DNA from: a virus | Reading direction: 5' to 3' (one strand) | IMG/VR virus record: IMGVR_UViG_3300043410_000561 | Location: 1 to 20,447 of that record | Length of the DNA: 20,447 bases | In this document: in pieces, positions 7,561 to 13,840 of the stretch | Numbering within the stretch: position 1 is the stretch's first letter | How the letters are laid out: every line of letters begins with the position of its first letter | Program-made: the position numbers and the translations under genes | Notes under the pieces: model-generated | The model's input: the letters and a program-made list of their open reading frames with translations, nothing else | Databases searched by the model: none | Told to the model about the DNA's origin: nothing

Positions 7561-8139
7561 ATGGCATATCCTACCGTTTCAGCCCCCTACGGTTTTCAAC
7601 CAATCAATCGTATTGGCGGAAATCCCTACGCGGGTTCTACACGACTGATTCCAGTCGATTCCGGCGCTGTCTATGATGGCGACCTCGTTGAAATGTTGTC
7701 TTCTGGTAAATGTAAAGTCATTGCCAGCGGTACAGCTGCTGCTCAGTGCGTCGGCGTTTGCGTCGGTGTACAGTACACCAACTCATCTGGTCAAACCGTT
7801 CAAGCTCAGTATGCTCCCGCATCTGGCGTGACAAACGTTGTGGCTTATGTTGTTGATGATCCTACCGCTTTGTTCAAAGTTGCTGTCGTGTCTTCTGGCA
7901 CAACAATGTCTTCTTTGGGCCGCACAGCTGTTGGTCAAAATACTACCGTGGCTTTGAACTCTGGCAACGCCAACACTGGTGATTCTGCGCAAGCAATTAC
8001 TACCAGCACTGACGTTACAGCTACTTTGCCGATCCGCATTATTGACGTTGTTCCTGAGACAGCCACTGGCTCAGATGCGTTTGTGGAAATGATCGTCAAG
8101 ATCAACACCCATTCGTACAACAACACTACCGGTGTTTAA
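7561..8139 (+). CDS. Capsid decoration or minor head protein candidate
   Basis: This 192-residue protein is rich in Val, Thr, Ser, Gly and Ala, as expected for a beta-sheet virion protein. It starts with a segment AYPTVSAPYGFQPINR that I recall at the start of decoration-like proteins placed just before phage capsid genes. It has two cysteines close together (about residues 61 and 66) and no membrane helix. The gene lies 13 bases before the major capsid gene and shares its strong expression style (GGAG site and regular codons). Its 15-base start context, GGAGTCTTAAATGGC, is identical to that of the tail fibre gene at 14911. A role stabilising the capsid shell is inferred from position and composition. 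Confidence 0.65.
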   Translation: MAYPTVSAPYGFQPINRIGGNPYAGSTRLIPVDSGAVYDGDLVEMLSSGKCKVIASGTAAAQCVGVCVGVQYTNSSGQTVQAQYAPASGVTNVVAYVVDDPTALFKVAVVSSGTTMSSLGRTAVGQNTTVALNSGNANTGDSAQAITTSTDVTATLPIRIIDVVPETATGSDAFVEMIVKINTHSYNNTTGV

Positions 8140-8152
8140 GGAGTAATTCACC

Positions 8153-9061
8153 ATGGCTATTTCACGCGCACAACTACTTAAAGAGTTGCTCCCCGGTTTG
8201 AACGCTTTGTTCGGTCTGGAATACGCTAAATACGGCGAAGAGCACAAAGAAATCTACGAAACAGAGTCATCTGAGCGTAGCTTCGAAGAAGAGACAAAGC
8301 TTTCTGGCTTCTCTGCCGCACCTGTCAAGAACGAGGGCCAAGCCATCGCTTATGACAATGCACAAGAAGCATGGACTGCACGTTACACCCACGAAACCAT
8401 TGCGATGGGCTTTTCCATCACAGAGGAAGCTGTGGAAGATAACTTGTATGACAGCTTGTCTTCACGCTACACCAAGGCTTTGGCCCGCGGTATGGCTTAT
8501 ACCAAGCAAGTGAAAGCTGCTTACGTATTGAACAACGCCTTCACAGGCGGCCCCACTTATGGTGACGGCAAGGTTCTGTGCGCAACAGATCACCCCTTGG
8601 TTTCTGGTGGCGTTAACAGCAACACACCCGCAACTCCTGCCGACTTGAATGAAACATCGTTGGAAAACGCTGTGATTCAGATCGCTGCTTGGACAGACGA
8701 GCGTGGATTGCTGATCGCTGCTAAGCCTAAGAAGTTGATCATCCCCCCATCACTGCAGTTCGTTGCAACTCGCTTGCTCGAAACTAACCTGCGTGTTGGC
8801 ACAAATGACAACGACATCAACGCGTTGAAAAACAACGGTTCCATCCCCGAAGGTTACACTGTCAACCACTACTTGACAGATACCAACGCTTGGTTCCTGA
8901 CAACAGACGTGCCTAACGGCTTGAAGCACTTCGTTCGTACACCCCTGTCTACAGGTATGGACGGCGACTTCGATACTGGTAACGTTCGTTACAAGTCTCG
9001 TGAGCGTTACAGCTTCGGCGTGTCCGATCCTCTGGGTATCTTCGGTTCACCCGGCGCTTAA
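8153..9061 (+). CDS. Major capsid protein (HK97 fold)
   Basis: This 302-residue protein is the main building block of the icosahedral head. The order scaffold, decoration candidate, capsid, terminator-like hairpin is standard. Sequence features fit HK97-fold capsid proteins of the Mu gpT-like type: an acidic N-terminal arm and extended loop (about residues 25-75), a long helix with YTKALARGMAYTKQVKAAYV (106-125), the ATDHPL turn (144-149), the strand KPKKLIIPPSLQFVATRLLE (191-210), and an A-domain-like end with GVSDPLGIFGSPGA. The start has AAGGAG 9 bases upstream. Codon choice is visibly more regular than in neighbouring genes (for example repeated AAC, TTC, ACA and TTG), as expected for the most abundant protein. 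No delta domain for a protease is seen, consistent with a separate scaffold. Confidence 0.9.
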   Translation: MAISRAQLLKELLPGLNALFGLEYAKYGEEHKEIYETESSERSFEEETKLSGFSAAPVKNEGQAIAYDNAQEAWTARYTHETIAMGFSITEEAVEDNLYDSLSSRYTKALARGMAYTKQVKAAYVLNNAFTGGPTYGDGKVLCATDHPLVSGGVNSNTPATPADLNETSLENAVIQIAAWTDERGLLIAAKPKKLIIPPSLQFVATRLLETNLRVGTNDNDINALKNNGSIPEGYTVNHYLTDTNAWFLTTDVPNGLKHFVRTPLSTGMDGDFDTGNVRYKSRERYSFGVSDPLGIFGSPGA

Positions 9062-9079
9062 TATTTCTTCGAAAATATT
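9060..9079 (+). other. A/T-rich hairpin after the capsid gene
   Basis: AATATTT (9060-9066) and AAATATT (9073-9079) form a 7-bp stem with loop CTTCGA. It begins within the capsid stop codon and directly precedes the G/C-rich terminator-like hairpin, so the capsid mRNA would end in two stacked hairpins. A 3'-end stabiliser is plausible but unproven. Confidence 0.45.
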
Positions 9080-9081
9080 TG

Positions 9082-9106
9082 AAGGGGGGCCTTGTGCCCC
9101 CTTTTT
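9082..9106 (+). terminator. Rho-independent terminator after the capsid gene
   Basis: GGGGGC (9085-9090) pairs with GCCCCC (9096-9101) around loop CTTGT. The stem can extend with G9084-T9102 and two A-T pairs, and a run of five T follows at 9102-9106. This has all parts of an intrinsic terminator. Partial read-through must be possible unless the promoter candidate just downstream is active. Confidence 0.8.
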
Positions 9107-9120
9107 ATTTGCTGTATATT
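9092..9120 (+). promoter_or_regulatory. Possible sigma70-type promoter overlapping the terminator
   Basis: TATATT (9115-9120) differs from the -10 consensus at one position. It is preceded at exactly 17 bases by TTGTGC (9092-9097), a weak -35. Transcription would start near 9127 and give a leader of about 85 bases before the gene at 9212. Placement right after a terminator supports the idea, but the -35 lies inside the terminator stem and the match is modest. Confidence 0.3.
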
Positions 9121-9185
9121 GCACTCAACCCGGGGTTCCCGGTGCATCAAATTGACCCGGCAAACGACATACCGATTGATGCGCT
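9121..9185 (+). promoter_or_regulatory. Structured leader before the gene at 9212
   Basis: Two hairpins can be drawn. CCGGG (9130-9134) pairs with CCCGG (9138-9142) around GTT. GTGCATCAA (9142-9150) pairs with TTGATGCGC (9176-9184) over 9 bp with one G-U pair, enclosing 25 bases. No coding frame uses this stretch convincingly. It may be a translational control element for the next gene, or simply phage intergenic structure. Confidence 0.35.
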
Positions 9186-9211
9186 GATCTTGTATGTAAG
9201 GACAATTTATC

Positions 9212-9667
9212 ATGGCAGTTTCTACTACCCAAAGTATCTGGCGTTCTGGTGGCGGCGATCAAACTCGCACCGCTTATTGTGGCTCCGGCGTGATGGCCGC
9301 GCAGTTCTACATTGCAGACGCTTCTGTTGCTACAGCAACTAACGTTAAAGTTTCTTCTGTTTCTGGCGCTCCCGCGTTGGTTCTCCCAGCTGGCGCTGTT
9401 GTGCTGTCTGTTGTCATCAATGACGCAGGTTCTGGCTCTGTTGACCTTGGCACTCGCGGCTACACTAGCGGCACTGTGACTGGCGCAGCTATTGCTAACA
9501 ACTTGTCTGTCGCGTCTCTTGGCACTGTTACTACCGGCCTGACCAATACAGCAATTTCTGCCATGTCCTATGTCACCGTGACAATCGACACAAGCGGTTC
9601 TGGCACCGTTGGTGGTTACATCACTTACTTTGTTGCTGATCCATACGTTGGCCAGCAAAACGTCTAA
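9212..9667 (+). CDS. Small beta-rich virion protein, head or decoration type
   Basis: This 151-residue protein sits between two copies of the same terminator-like hairpin, right after the major capsid gene. It is dominated by Ala, Val, Thr, Ser and Gly in alternating patterns (for example APALVLPAGAVVLSVVIN at 53-70), typical of an all-beta surface protein, and has no membrane helix or signal peptide. The last 15 residues (YFVADPYVGQQNV end) look ordered. I chose the ATG at 9212, with TAAGGA about 10 bases upstream. Its own transcription unit, if the flanking hairpins terminate, would let it be made in a fixed ratio to capsid protein. A decoration or head-fibre role is inferred; no family is recognised with certainty. 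Confidence 0.65.
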   Translation: MAVSTTQSIWRSGGGDQTRTAYCGSGVMAAQFYIADASVATATNVKVSSVSGAPALVLPAGAVVLSVVINDAGSGSVDLGTRGYTSGTVTGAAIANNLSVASLGTVTTGLTNTAISAMSYVTVTIDTSGSGTVGGYITYFVADPYVGQQNV

Positions 9668-9675
9668 TTGATCTA

Positions 9676-9697
9676 GGGGGCCTTGTGCCCCCGTTTT
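9676..9697 (+). terminator. Second copy of the G/C-rich terminator-like hairpin
   Basis: GGGGGC (9676-9681) pairs with GCCCCC (9687-9692) around loop CTTGT. The 17 bases GGGGGCCTTGTGCCCCC are identical to those after the capsid gene. The following tail GTTTTAAA is a weaker U-tract, so termination may be incomplete and the hairpin may act as an attenuator between 9667 and 9712. Confidence 0.65.
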
Positions 9698-9711
9698 AAA
9701 GGAGATTAATT

Positions 9712-10002
9712 ATGATGCAAACTGATGTACGGTCGGTACACACCGGCGGAACGCAAACTAATCTGGCCTTGATTGGCGGTCGCGTGCGTATTAAAGGTGT
9801 AGCCATTACGGGTGGCACTGGCGCTGGTACAGGTAAGTTCTTGAACGCTTCAGGCGGGACAGTTTTACTTGAACTCGATACTGGCTCTAACTCCAATATG
9901 ACTAATGTGTTGTTGCCCGGTGAAGGTATCTTATTCCCCAATGGAGTTTGGTACACATCAACAGGCACCGCACCTATTGGTATTACGGTGTTCTATGGCT
10001 AA
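9712..10002 (+). CDS. Small beta-rich structural protein
   Basis: This 96-residue protein has a strong AAAGGAG site 8 bases before its ATG; a second in-frame ATG follows immediately. It is rich in Gly, Thr, Val and Ile with short strand-turn patterns (GGRVRIKGVAITGGTG at 22-37; LLPGEGILFPNGVWY at 67-81), suggesting a compact beta-sandwich. There is no membrane segment and no cysteine. Similar small proteins occur in phage head regions as decoration or fibre-base proteins, but I cannot name a family. It overlaps the next gene by 8 bases, so the two are probably translated together. Confidence 0.68.
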   Translation: MMQTDVRSVHTGGTQTNLALIGGRVRIKGVAITGGTGAGTGKFLNASGGTVLLELDTGSNSNMTNVLLPGEGILFPNGVWYTSTGTAPIGITVFYG

Positions 10003-10240
10003 GAGTCCAGTATGGCAGAGGAAAGAGGGCAAGAACCCAAATGGTGGCTTGAACGCCAAGGGGCGCGCCTCCGCGAAAAAGCAAGGCATGAACTTGAAAC
10101 CTCCCCAGCCGGAAGGCGGCTCACGCCGAGACTCTTTCTGCGCAAGGATGACTGGCATGAAAAAGAAATTGACGAGCGAGAAGACGGCCAAAGACCCGAA
10201 CTCGCGCATCAATAAATCTCTTAAAGCTTGGAACTGCTGA
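9995..10240 (+). CDS. Small basic phage protein with SFCARM motif
   Basis: This 81-residue, strongly basic protein begins MAKSPVWQRKEGKNPNGGLN and contains SFCARMTGMKKK near the middle (residues 47-58). The pattern KGGLNAKGRAS...PP...SFCARM is one I recall from a widespread phage family of unknown function (DUF6321-like, from memory and unverified); here the KG of that motif is NG. The same frame stays open back to 9905, but translation should begin at 9995: the family's N-terminus starts there, and the ATG overlaps the previous stop codon by 8 bases. Two cysteines (in SFCARM and at the very end, WNC) are notable for such a small protein. It may bind nucleic acid or be packaged in the virion; no function is established. 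Confidence 0.75.
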   Translation: MAKSPVWQRKEGKNPNGGLNAKGRASAKKQGMNLKPPQPEGGSRRDSFCARMTGMKKKLTSEKTAKDPNSRINKSLKAWNC

Positions 10241-10241
10241 T

Positions 10242-10448
10242 ATGACTGAGCATACAGACAGCGTAAAAAATGTTCTTGATGTCGTGGCGGTGTTTACAAC
10301 CGTCGGGACTTTTCTCGAGGTAATTTCACCCGTGTTTGGATTTATTGGCGCGGTTGTTGGCTTGATGCGCATATACGAAATGGCCACGGGAAAAGAATTT
10401 CACACGCTTTTTAGGCGAAAGAAAGACGACGATGCCATCGACCAGTAA
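10242..10448 (+). CDS. Small membrane protein, holin candidate
   Basis: Holins form pores in the inner membrane that release the phage lysis enzyme. This 68-residue protein has a short charged N-terminus, a hydrophobic block from about residue 11 to 45 that could hold two short membrane helices with a turn near ISP (28-30), then MRIYEMATGKEF and a highly charged tail FRRKKDDD. The layout (N-terminus charged, hydrophobic pair, basic C-terminus) is holin-like, and small proteins ending the membrane part with an RIYE-type motif are common in phage genomes as I recall. No endolysin gene is seen next to it or elsewhere in the window, so the assignment is tentative. It starts one base after the previous stop codon. 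Confidence 0.6.
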   Translation: MTEHTDSVKNVLDVVAVFTTVGTFLEVISPVFGFIGAVVGLMRIYEMATGKEFHTLFRRKKDDDAIDQ

Positions 10449-10872
10449 AAAACAGCACAATTTCATGGCGGCGGTGGCCCACAACCCAGCGTTTGCTAAG
10501 AAGGCAGGGGTGCCCATGTCTGTGGGTAAGGACTTTAACGAAGCGGACAAGGGCCGCAAATTTTCAAAAGGTGGTGATACTATGGCTACAAGACCAGTAA
10601 TGAATGGTTTTCAAACCTTAAGACCTTCAATGACGCAAAATACAGGCAGTACCCGTATGGGCGCTCGCTACATGAAAGAAGGCGGCATGGCTAAGGATGA
10701 TACGGCTCAAGACAAGGCGATGATTAAAAAAGCCTTTAAGCAGCACGATACCCAAGAACACAAGGGCGGTAAGGGTACAACCTTAAAGCTGGCCAAAGGC
10801 GGTTCATTCCGCGCATCCGCCAACGGTATTGCCAAACGCGGCAAAACCAAAGGCACAATGATCAAAATGTAA
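10432..10872 (+). CDS. Basic Lys/Gly-rich protein with 'ANGIAKRGKTKG' tail
   Basis: This 146-residue protein has two parts. Residues 1-45 (SKKQHNFMAAVAHNPAFAKK and following) resemble small phage proteins of unknown function that start SK-Q-FM-A. Residues 50-146 are Lys/Gly/Met-rich, low in hydrophobic residues and probably disordered, and end in ANGIAKRGKTKGTMIKM. That end motif recurs in the proteins at 10882 and 12710. An internal ATG at 10582 (residue 51) is preceded at 8 bases by AAGGTGG, so a second product starting MATRPVMNGF may be made from the same frame; the join between the two parts lies exactly there. It overlaps the membrane-protein gene by 17 bases. Function unknown; nucleic-acid binding is a guess from charge. 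Confidence 0.65.
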   Translation: MPSTSKKQHNFMAAVAHNPAFAKKAGVPMSVGKDFNEADKGRKFSKGGDTMATRPVMNGFQTLRPSMTQNTGSTRMGARYMKEGGMAKDDTAQDKAMIKKAFKQHDTQEHKGGKGTTLKLAKGGSFRASANGIAKRGKTKGTMIKM

Positions 10873-10881
10873 GGGGCCGGT

Positions 10882-11154
10882 ATGCCTACACGTGAAGAAA
10901 TTGAACAGTCCAGGCAAGAAGGCATGGACGCCCGCAATGCTGCTAAGTTGGAAAAGGCTTATTCCAAGTCTTTGACCAACACCGAATACGCACCCGAAAA
11001 GAAAGACCCACGTGACGCTGTTCGCGGCCAACGTGGTTACGCTAAAGGTGGCTCAGTTGGTTCCGCCTCAAAGCGGGCTGATGGTATTGCTACCAAGGGC
11101 AAAACTCGCGGCACAATCATCGCCATGTGTGGCGGTGGGATGTACAAAAAATGA
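10882..11154 (+). CDS. Basic Lys/Gly-rich protein with 'ADGIATKGKTRG' tail
   Basis: This 90-residue protein has a charged helical N-terminus (residues 1-45, EEIEQSRQEGMDARNAAKLE) followed by a flexible Gly/Lys/Ser-rich region and the end segment RADGIATKGKTRGTIIAM (65-82), then CGGGMYKK. The end segment matches the tail of the upstream protein in 12 or more of 18 positions, although the N-terminal halves are unrelated. AAGGGG lies 8 bases before the ATG. Proteins of this kind, with repeated KGG and GKTKG words, are familiar from uncultured aquatic phages but without known function. No fold, membrane helix or enzyme motif is visible. Confidence 0.68.
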   Translation: MPTREEIEQSRQEGMDARNAAKLEKAYSKSLTNTEYAPEKKDPRDAVRGQRGYAKGGSVGSASKRADGIATKGKTRGTIIAMCGGGMYKK

Positions 11155-11384
11155 TGGCCAGTCGCGGCATGGGCAATATAGCCCCTAGCAAAATGCCCAA
11201 AGGCGTGAAAAAAGCACGTCGAGATGACACTGACTTCACGCAGTATGCCGAAGGCGGGCCTGTTGGCCTTTATGCCAACATCAACGCCAAACGCAAGCGC
11301 GGCGAAAAGATGCGCAAGCCCGGCCAGAAAGGTGCCCCTACCGCTCAGGCTTTTATTGACTCTGCAAAGACGGCGAAAAAATGA
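11151..11384 (+). CDS. Small basic conserved phage protein (GEKMRKPG motif)
   Basis: This 77-residue protein is placed at the ATG at 11151, which overlaps the previous stop as ATGA; an in-frame upstream ATG at 11127 adds eight residues but would overlap the previous gene more and breaks the familiar start MASRGMGNIAPSKMPK. A further ATG at 11154 is equally possible. The protein has a basic N-terminus, an ANINAKRKRGEKMRKPG segment in the middle, and an Ala/Lys-rich helical end. I recall this order of motifs in many phage genomes next to neck genes, but no function. It overlaps the following adaptor gene by four bases, so it is locked into the neck operon. Confidence 0.7.
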   Translation: MMASRGMGNIAPSKMPKGVKKARRDDTDFTQYAEGGPVGLYANINAKRKRGEKMRKPGQKGAPTAQAFIDSAKTAKK

Positions 11385-12316
11385 CCACTACCGGCTCAAC
11401 CCTCTTTAACATGGACTTCACGGAGATTGCCGAGGAAGCATGGGAGCGTGCGGGCCGAGAGATGCGTTCGGGCTACGACTTACGTACAGCTCGTCGTTCT
11501 ATGAACTTGATGACTATCGAGTGGCAGAACAAGGGCATCAATATGTGGACTATGGAGCAGGGGGTTATTAACCTGACGCCGGGGTTGTCTACTTATGCTT
11601 TACCGACAGATACTATTGATCTGTTGGAGCAGGTCATTCGTACAGGGCAAAACACGGCCTCTACGCAAGCTGACTTAACAATCACACGCATTAGCGTTTC
11701 TACCTATGCCACTATTCCAAATAAGCTCCAGCAAGCTCGCCCTATTCAAGTCTGGGTTCAAAGGCTTTCTGGAGAAGTTAACCCAACGACTTCGTCGCTC
11801 ATCGGAAACATCACCTCCTCGGACACAACGATCACGCTTGACACGGTGGTTGGGCTAGCGGGCTCCGGATTTATTAGGTTGGGTACTGAAGATATTTACT
11901 ACACGTATGTCACCGGCAATACTCTTGGTGGTGTATTCCGTGGTCAGAACAACACCCTTGCTGCAGCCCATGTGACTGGCACTGCTGTGTATGTCCCGCA
12001 GCTTCCGGCTGTAACCGTATGGCCAACACCTGATAACACAACACCATATCAGTTTGTGTACTGGCGCTTGCGCCGCGTGCAGGATGCTGGCGCTGGTGTT
12101 GAAACAGCCGATATGAACTTCCGTTTTCTGCCTTCTCTTGTAGCAGGCTTGGCGTACCATATTGCTGTCAAAACTCCTGAGTTGATGCAACGCATCCAAA
12201 TGCTCAAACAAATTTACGACGAGACTTTTGATATCGCCGCTGGCGAAGACCGCGAAAAAGCTGCTGTTCGTTTTGTTCCCCGCCAAATGTTTATAGGCGG
12301 TGGTGGGAGCTACTAA
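11381..12316 (+). CDS. Head-tail adaptor (neck) protein with inserted beta domain
   Basis: Adaptor proteins bind below the portal, close the DNA channel and carry the tail. This 311-residue protein has the helical start of such proteins (EEAWERAGREMRSGYDLRTA, 18-37, then NLMTIEWQNKGINMW), the GLSTYALP strand (68-75), and a C-terminal pair of helices (FLPSLVAGLAYHIAVK, 249-264) as in P22 gp4 or T7 gp11-type proteins. Residues about 139-203 look like an insertion: a Ser/Thr-rich repeat-like beta module with GTEDIYYTYVTGNTLGGVFR and AAAHVTGTAVY. Modules of that style are common in fibre and baseplate proteins. Removing it joins two halves of an otherwise compact adaptor. It starts with a 4-base overlap and its stop shares a base with the next ATG. 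Adaptor identity is by pattern, not certain. Confidence 0.72.
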   Translation: MTTTGSTLFNMDFTEIAEEAWERAGREMRSGYDLRTARRSMNLMTIEWQNKGINMWTMEQGVINLTPGLSTYALPTDTIDLLEQVIRTGQNTASTQADLTITRISVSTYATIPNKLQQARPIQVWVQRLSGEVNPTTSSLIGNITSSDTTITLDTVVGLAGSGFIRLGTEDIYYTYVTGNTLGGVFRGQNNTLAAAHVTGTAVYVPQLPAVTVWPTPDNTTPYQFVYWRLRRVQDAGAGVETADMNFRFLPSLVAGLAYHIAVKTPELMQRIQMLKQIYDETFDIAAGEDREKAAVRFVPRQMFIGGGGSY

Positions 12317-12708
12317 TGGGCAATAGATTTGCATCCGGCCGTATAGCGATTGCGGAGTGCGATCGATGCGGCCAACAATACAAATTAAAGCAGCTTAAGA
12401 CTGAGATCATTAAGCAGCGCTTGTATCAACTGTTAGTCTGCCCTGAGTGCTGGGATCCTGACCAGCCTCAACTGATGCTTGGAACATTTCCCGTTGATGA
12501 TCCGCAGGCTTTGCGCAACCCACGCAAGGACACAACGTACGTCACTTCTGGTGTCAACGTTAACGGTAATTTGTCCGGTGGTTCACGTGACATTCAGTGG
12601 GGCTGGAATCCGGTTGGCGGATCTAGGTTAAATGATAATTTACTAACGCCAAACTACTTGGCATTAGGCGTACAAATTGGTACAGTAACGATACAGATAG
12701 GAGCTTAA
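12316..12708 (+). CDS. Zinc-ribbon protein of the neck module
   Basis: This 130-residue protein carries a CxxC...CxxC zinc ribbon: C15 and C18 in CDRCGQQY, and C42 and C45 in VCPECWDPDQPQ. A conserved-looking run MLGTFPVDDPQALRNPR (54-70) follows, then a Gly/Asn/Ser-rich segment and a short beta-rich end. I recall proteins with this exact order (ribbon, then PVDDPQA-RNPR) beside adaptor genes in many aquatic phages; their job is not known. Its place suggests a structural or assembly role rather than transcription. The start codon shares one base with the previous stop (TAATG). All four metal ligands are present. Confidence 0.75.
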   Translation: MGNRFASGRIAIAECDRCGQQYKLKQLKTEIIKQRLYQLLVCPECWDPDQPQLMLGTFPVDDPQALRNPRKDTTYVTSGVNVNGNLSGGSRDIQWGWNPVGGSRLNDNLLTPNYLALGVQIGTVTIQIGA

Positions 12709-12709
12709 T

Positions 12710-12898
12710 ATGGCATTCACACGATCAGCAGACGGCATCGCTAAACAGGGCAAAACCAAAGGTAAAAACTTGGGTGATAGCGGCCCCTCGCTCGGTATCC
12801 AAAAGGGCGCTAAAAAATCTAGCGGTTCTAAAACTGTAAGTAACGAAGCGTTGATGAAGATGGGCCGCAACATGGCCCGTGTCAGCAACCAGAAGTGA
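12710..12898 (+). CDS. Small basic protein starting with 'SADGIAKQGKTKG'
   Basis: This 62-residue basic protein starts one base after the zinc-ribbon gene and uses AGGAG within the end of that gene as its ribosome binding site. Residues 6-18 are SADGIAKQGKTKG, the same motif that ends the proteins at 10432 and 10882; here it sits at the N-terminus. The rest is Gly/Ser/Lys-rich with a short helix at the end (EALMKMGRNMARV, 45-57). No enzyme motif or membrane segment is present. The shared motif in a different position suggests that it is a functional peptide (binding or packaging signal) rather than general homology. Confidence 0.65.
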   Translation: MAFTRSADGIAKQGKTKGKNLGDSGPSLGIQKGAKKSSGSKTVSNEALMKMGRNMARVSNQK

Positions 12899-12905
12899 GG
12901 CTAAC

Positions 12906-13172
12906 ATGGCTAAATTCAGCAAAAAATTAATGGGTAAAGAAGTTGGCGATGCCAAGGTCTATGCCAAGCCCCACACCATGAGCGGTAAAGCAGTTAAAGC
13001 TTCTACAAACCCTGGTAGCGGCGCGAACAAAAGCAAGTTGGATGAGTACGATGTGAGCATTGGCGCTATTAGTAAGTCTGCCGGCAATGAGCCAACTAAG
13101 ACTGACGGCATCAAAATCCGTGGTACTGGCGCAGCTACTAAAGGCGTAATGGCACGAGGCCCAATGGCATGA
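12906..13172 (+). CDS. Small basic protein with 'RGTGAATKG' tail
   Basis: This 88-residue protein is assigned the start at 12906, which has TGAGG 7 bases upstream; the in-frame ATG at 12879 would overlap the preceding gene by 20 bases. It is Lys/Gly/Ser-rich, mostly without predicted order, and ends TDGIKIRGTGAATKGVMARG (residues 66-85). The TDGI...G-TKG core is a looser version of the motif in the other small proteins of this region. I recall this ending in other phage genomes. The stop overlaps the next adaptor gene (ATGA). Function unknown. Confidence 0.68.
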   Translation: MAKFSKKLMGKEVGDAKVYAKPHTMSGKAVKASTNPGSGANKSKLDEYDVSIGAISKSAGNEPTKTDGIKIRGTGAATKGVMARGPMA

Positions 13173-13840
13173 ACTACACGCAGCTGGTCACAGCGGTAAG
13201 CGATTACTGCGAAAACACTTTCCCAACAACTGACATGGATATATTTATCCGTCAGGCGGAGCAACGCATTTACAACACTGCACAGCCCGCTAACTTGAGA
13301 AAGAACGTGACTGGTGCGCTTACTTCTGGCAACCAATACCTTAGCTGCCCAAACGACTTTCTTTCGGTGTATAGCTTGGCCATCTACCCAGCTTCTGGCA
13401 CGGGTGACTACTTGTACTTGTTAAACAAGGATGTGAACTTCATGCGTGAAGCATATCCAAACCCAGCAACGCAAGGCAAGCCAAAACACTACGCTATCTT
13501 CGGGCCGACTGTATCGGCTGGCGTCATTTCAAATGAGCTGTCATTTATCCTAGGCCCAACACCAGATGCAAGCTACAACATGGAGCTGCATTATTACTAC
13601 TACCCAGTCTCAATTGTGGATTCACCTTCTGGCACTACATGGCTTGGTGATAACTTTGATTCTGTGTTGTTGTACGGCACAATTTGCGAAGCCTTTGTTT
13701 ACATGCGCCAAGAAGGTGACATGGTTAAACTTGCACAAGATCGTTACGTGCAAGCAATTGCTCTGTACAAAAACTTGGCAGATGGTAAGCAACGCGCTGA
13801 TGCTTACCGTGATAGTCAGGTTAGGATTAATGTGTCATGA
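13169..13840 (+). CDS. Second adaptor (neck or tail-tube) protein
   Basis: This 223-residue protein opens with MNYTQLVTAVSDYCENTFPT and IFIRQAEQRIYN (26-37), which is the N-terminal helix pattern of phage adaptor proteins of the T7 gp11 / SU10 adaptor type. A beta-rich middle follows (SGNQYLSCPNDFLSVYSL; HYAIFGP; LSFILGPTP), then the helical end (YGTICEAFVYMRQEGDMVKLAQDRYVQAI) typical of these proteins. It would form the second ring under the portal, or the tail hub. It starts and ends with 4-base overlaps, so it is translationally coupled to both neighbours. Of the two adaptor candidates in the window this one looks most like the canonical family. Confidence 0.75.
   Translation: MNYTQLVTAVSDYCENTFPTTDMDIFIRQAEQRIYNTAQPANLRKNVTGALTSGNQYLSCPNDFLSVYSLAIYPASGTGDYLYLLNKDVNFMREAYPNPATQGKPKHYAIFGPTVSAGVISNELSFILGPTPDASYNMELHYYYYPVSIVDSPSGTTWLGDNFDSVLLYGTICEAFVYMRQEGDMVKLAQDRYVQAIALYKNLADGKQRADAYRDSQVRINVS

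Noticed and set aside
9079-9342. 87-residue forward frame starting in the capsid terminator
   Set aside because: It runs through the terminator stem and out of frame into the better-supported gene at 9212. Its sequence (Trp/Arg/His/Cys-rich) looks like a shadow.
9125-9658. 177-residue antisense frame opposite the 9212 gene
   Set aside because: It mirrors the Thr/Ala/Gly-rich codons of the sense gene; such frames stay open for composition reasons.
10012-10215. 67-residue Glu/Arg-rich forward frame inside the SFCARM-motif gene
   Set aside because: It looks protein-like by composition but is entirely contained in the better-supported gene at 9995, whose motif order is familiar.
10242-10448. 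Lysis cassette
   Set aside because: A holin-like protein is present but no endolysin or spanin could be recognised nearby, so a full lysis module is not claimed.
11855-12334. 159-residue antisense frame across the adaptor gene end
   Set aside because: It contradicts the uniform + strand organisation and shows no motif or start signal.
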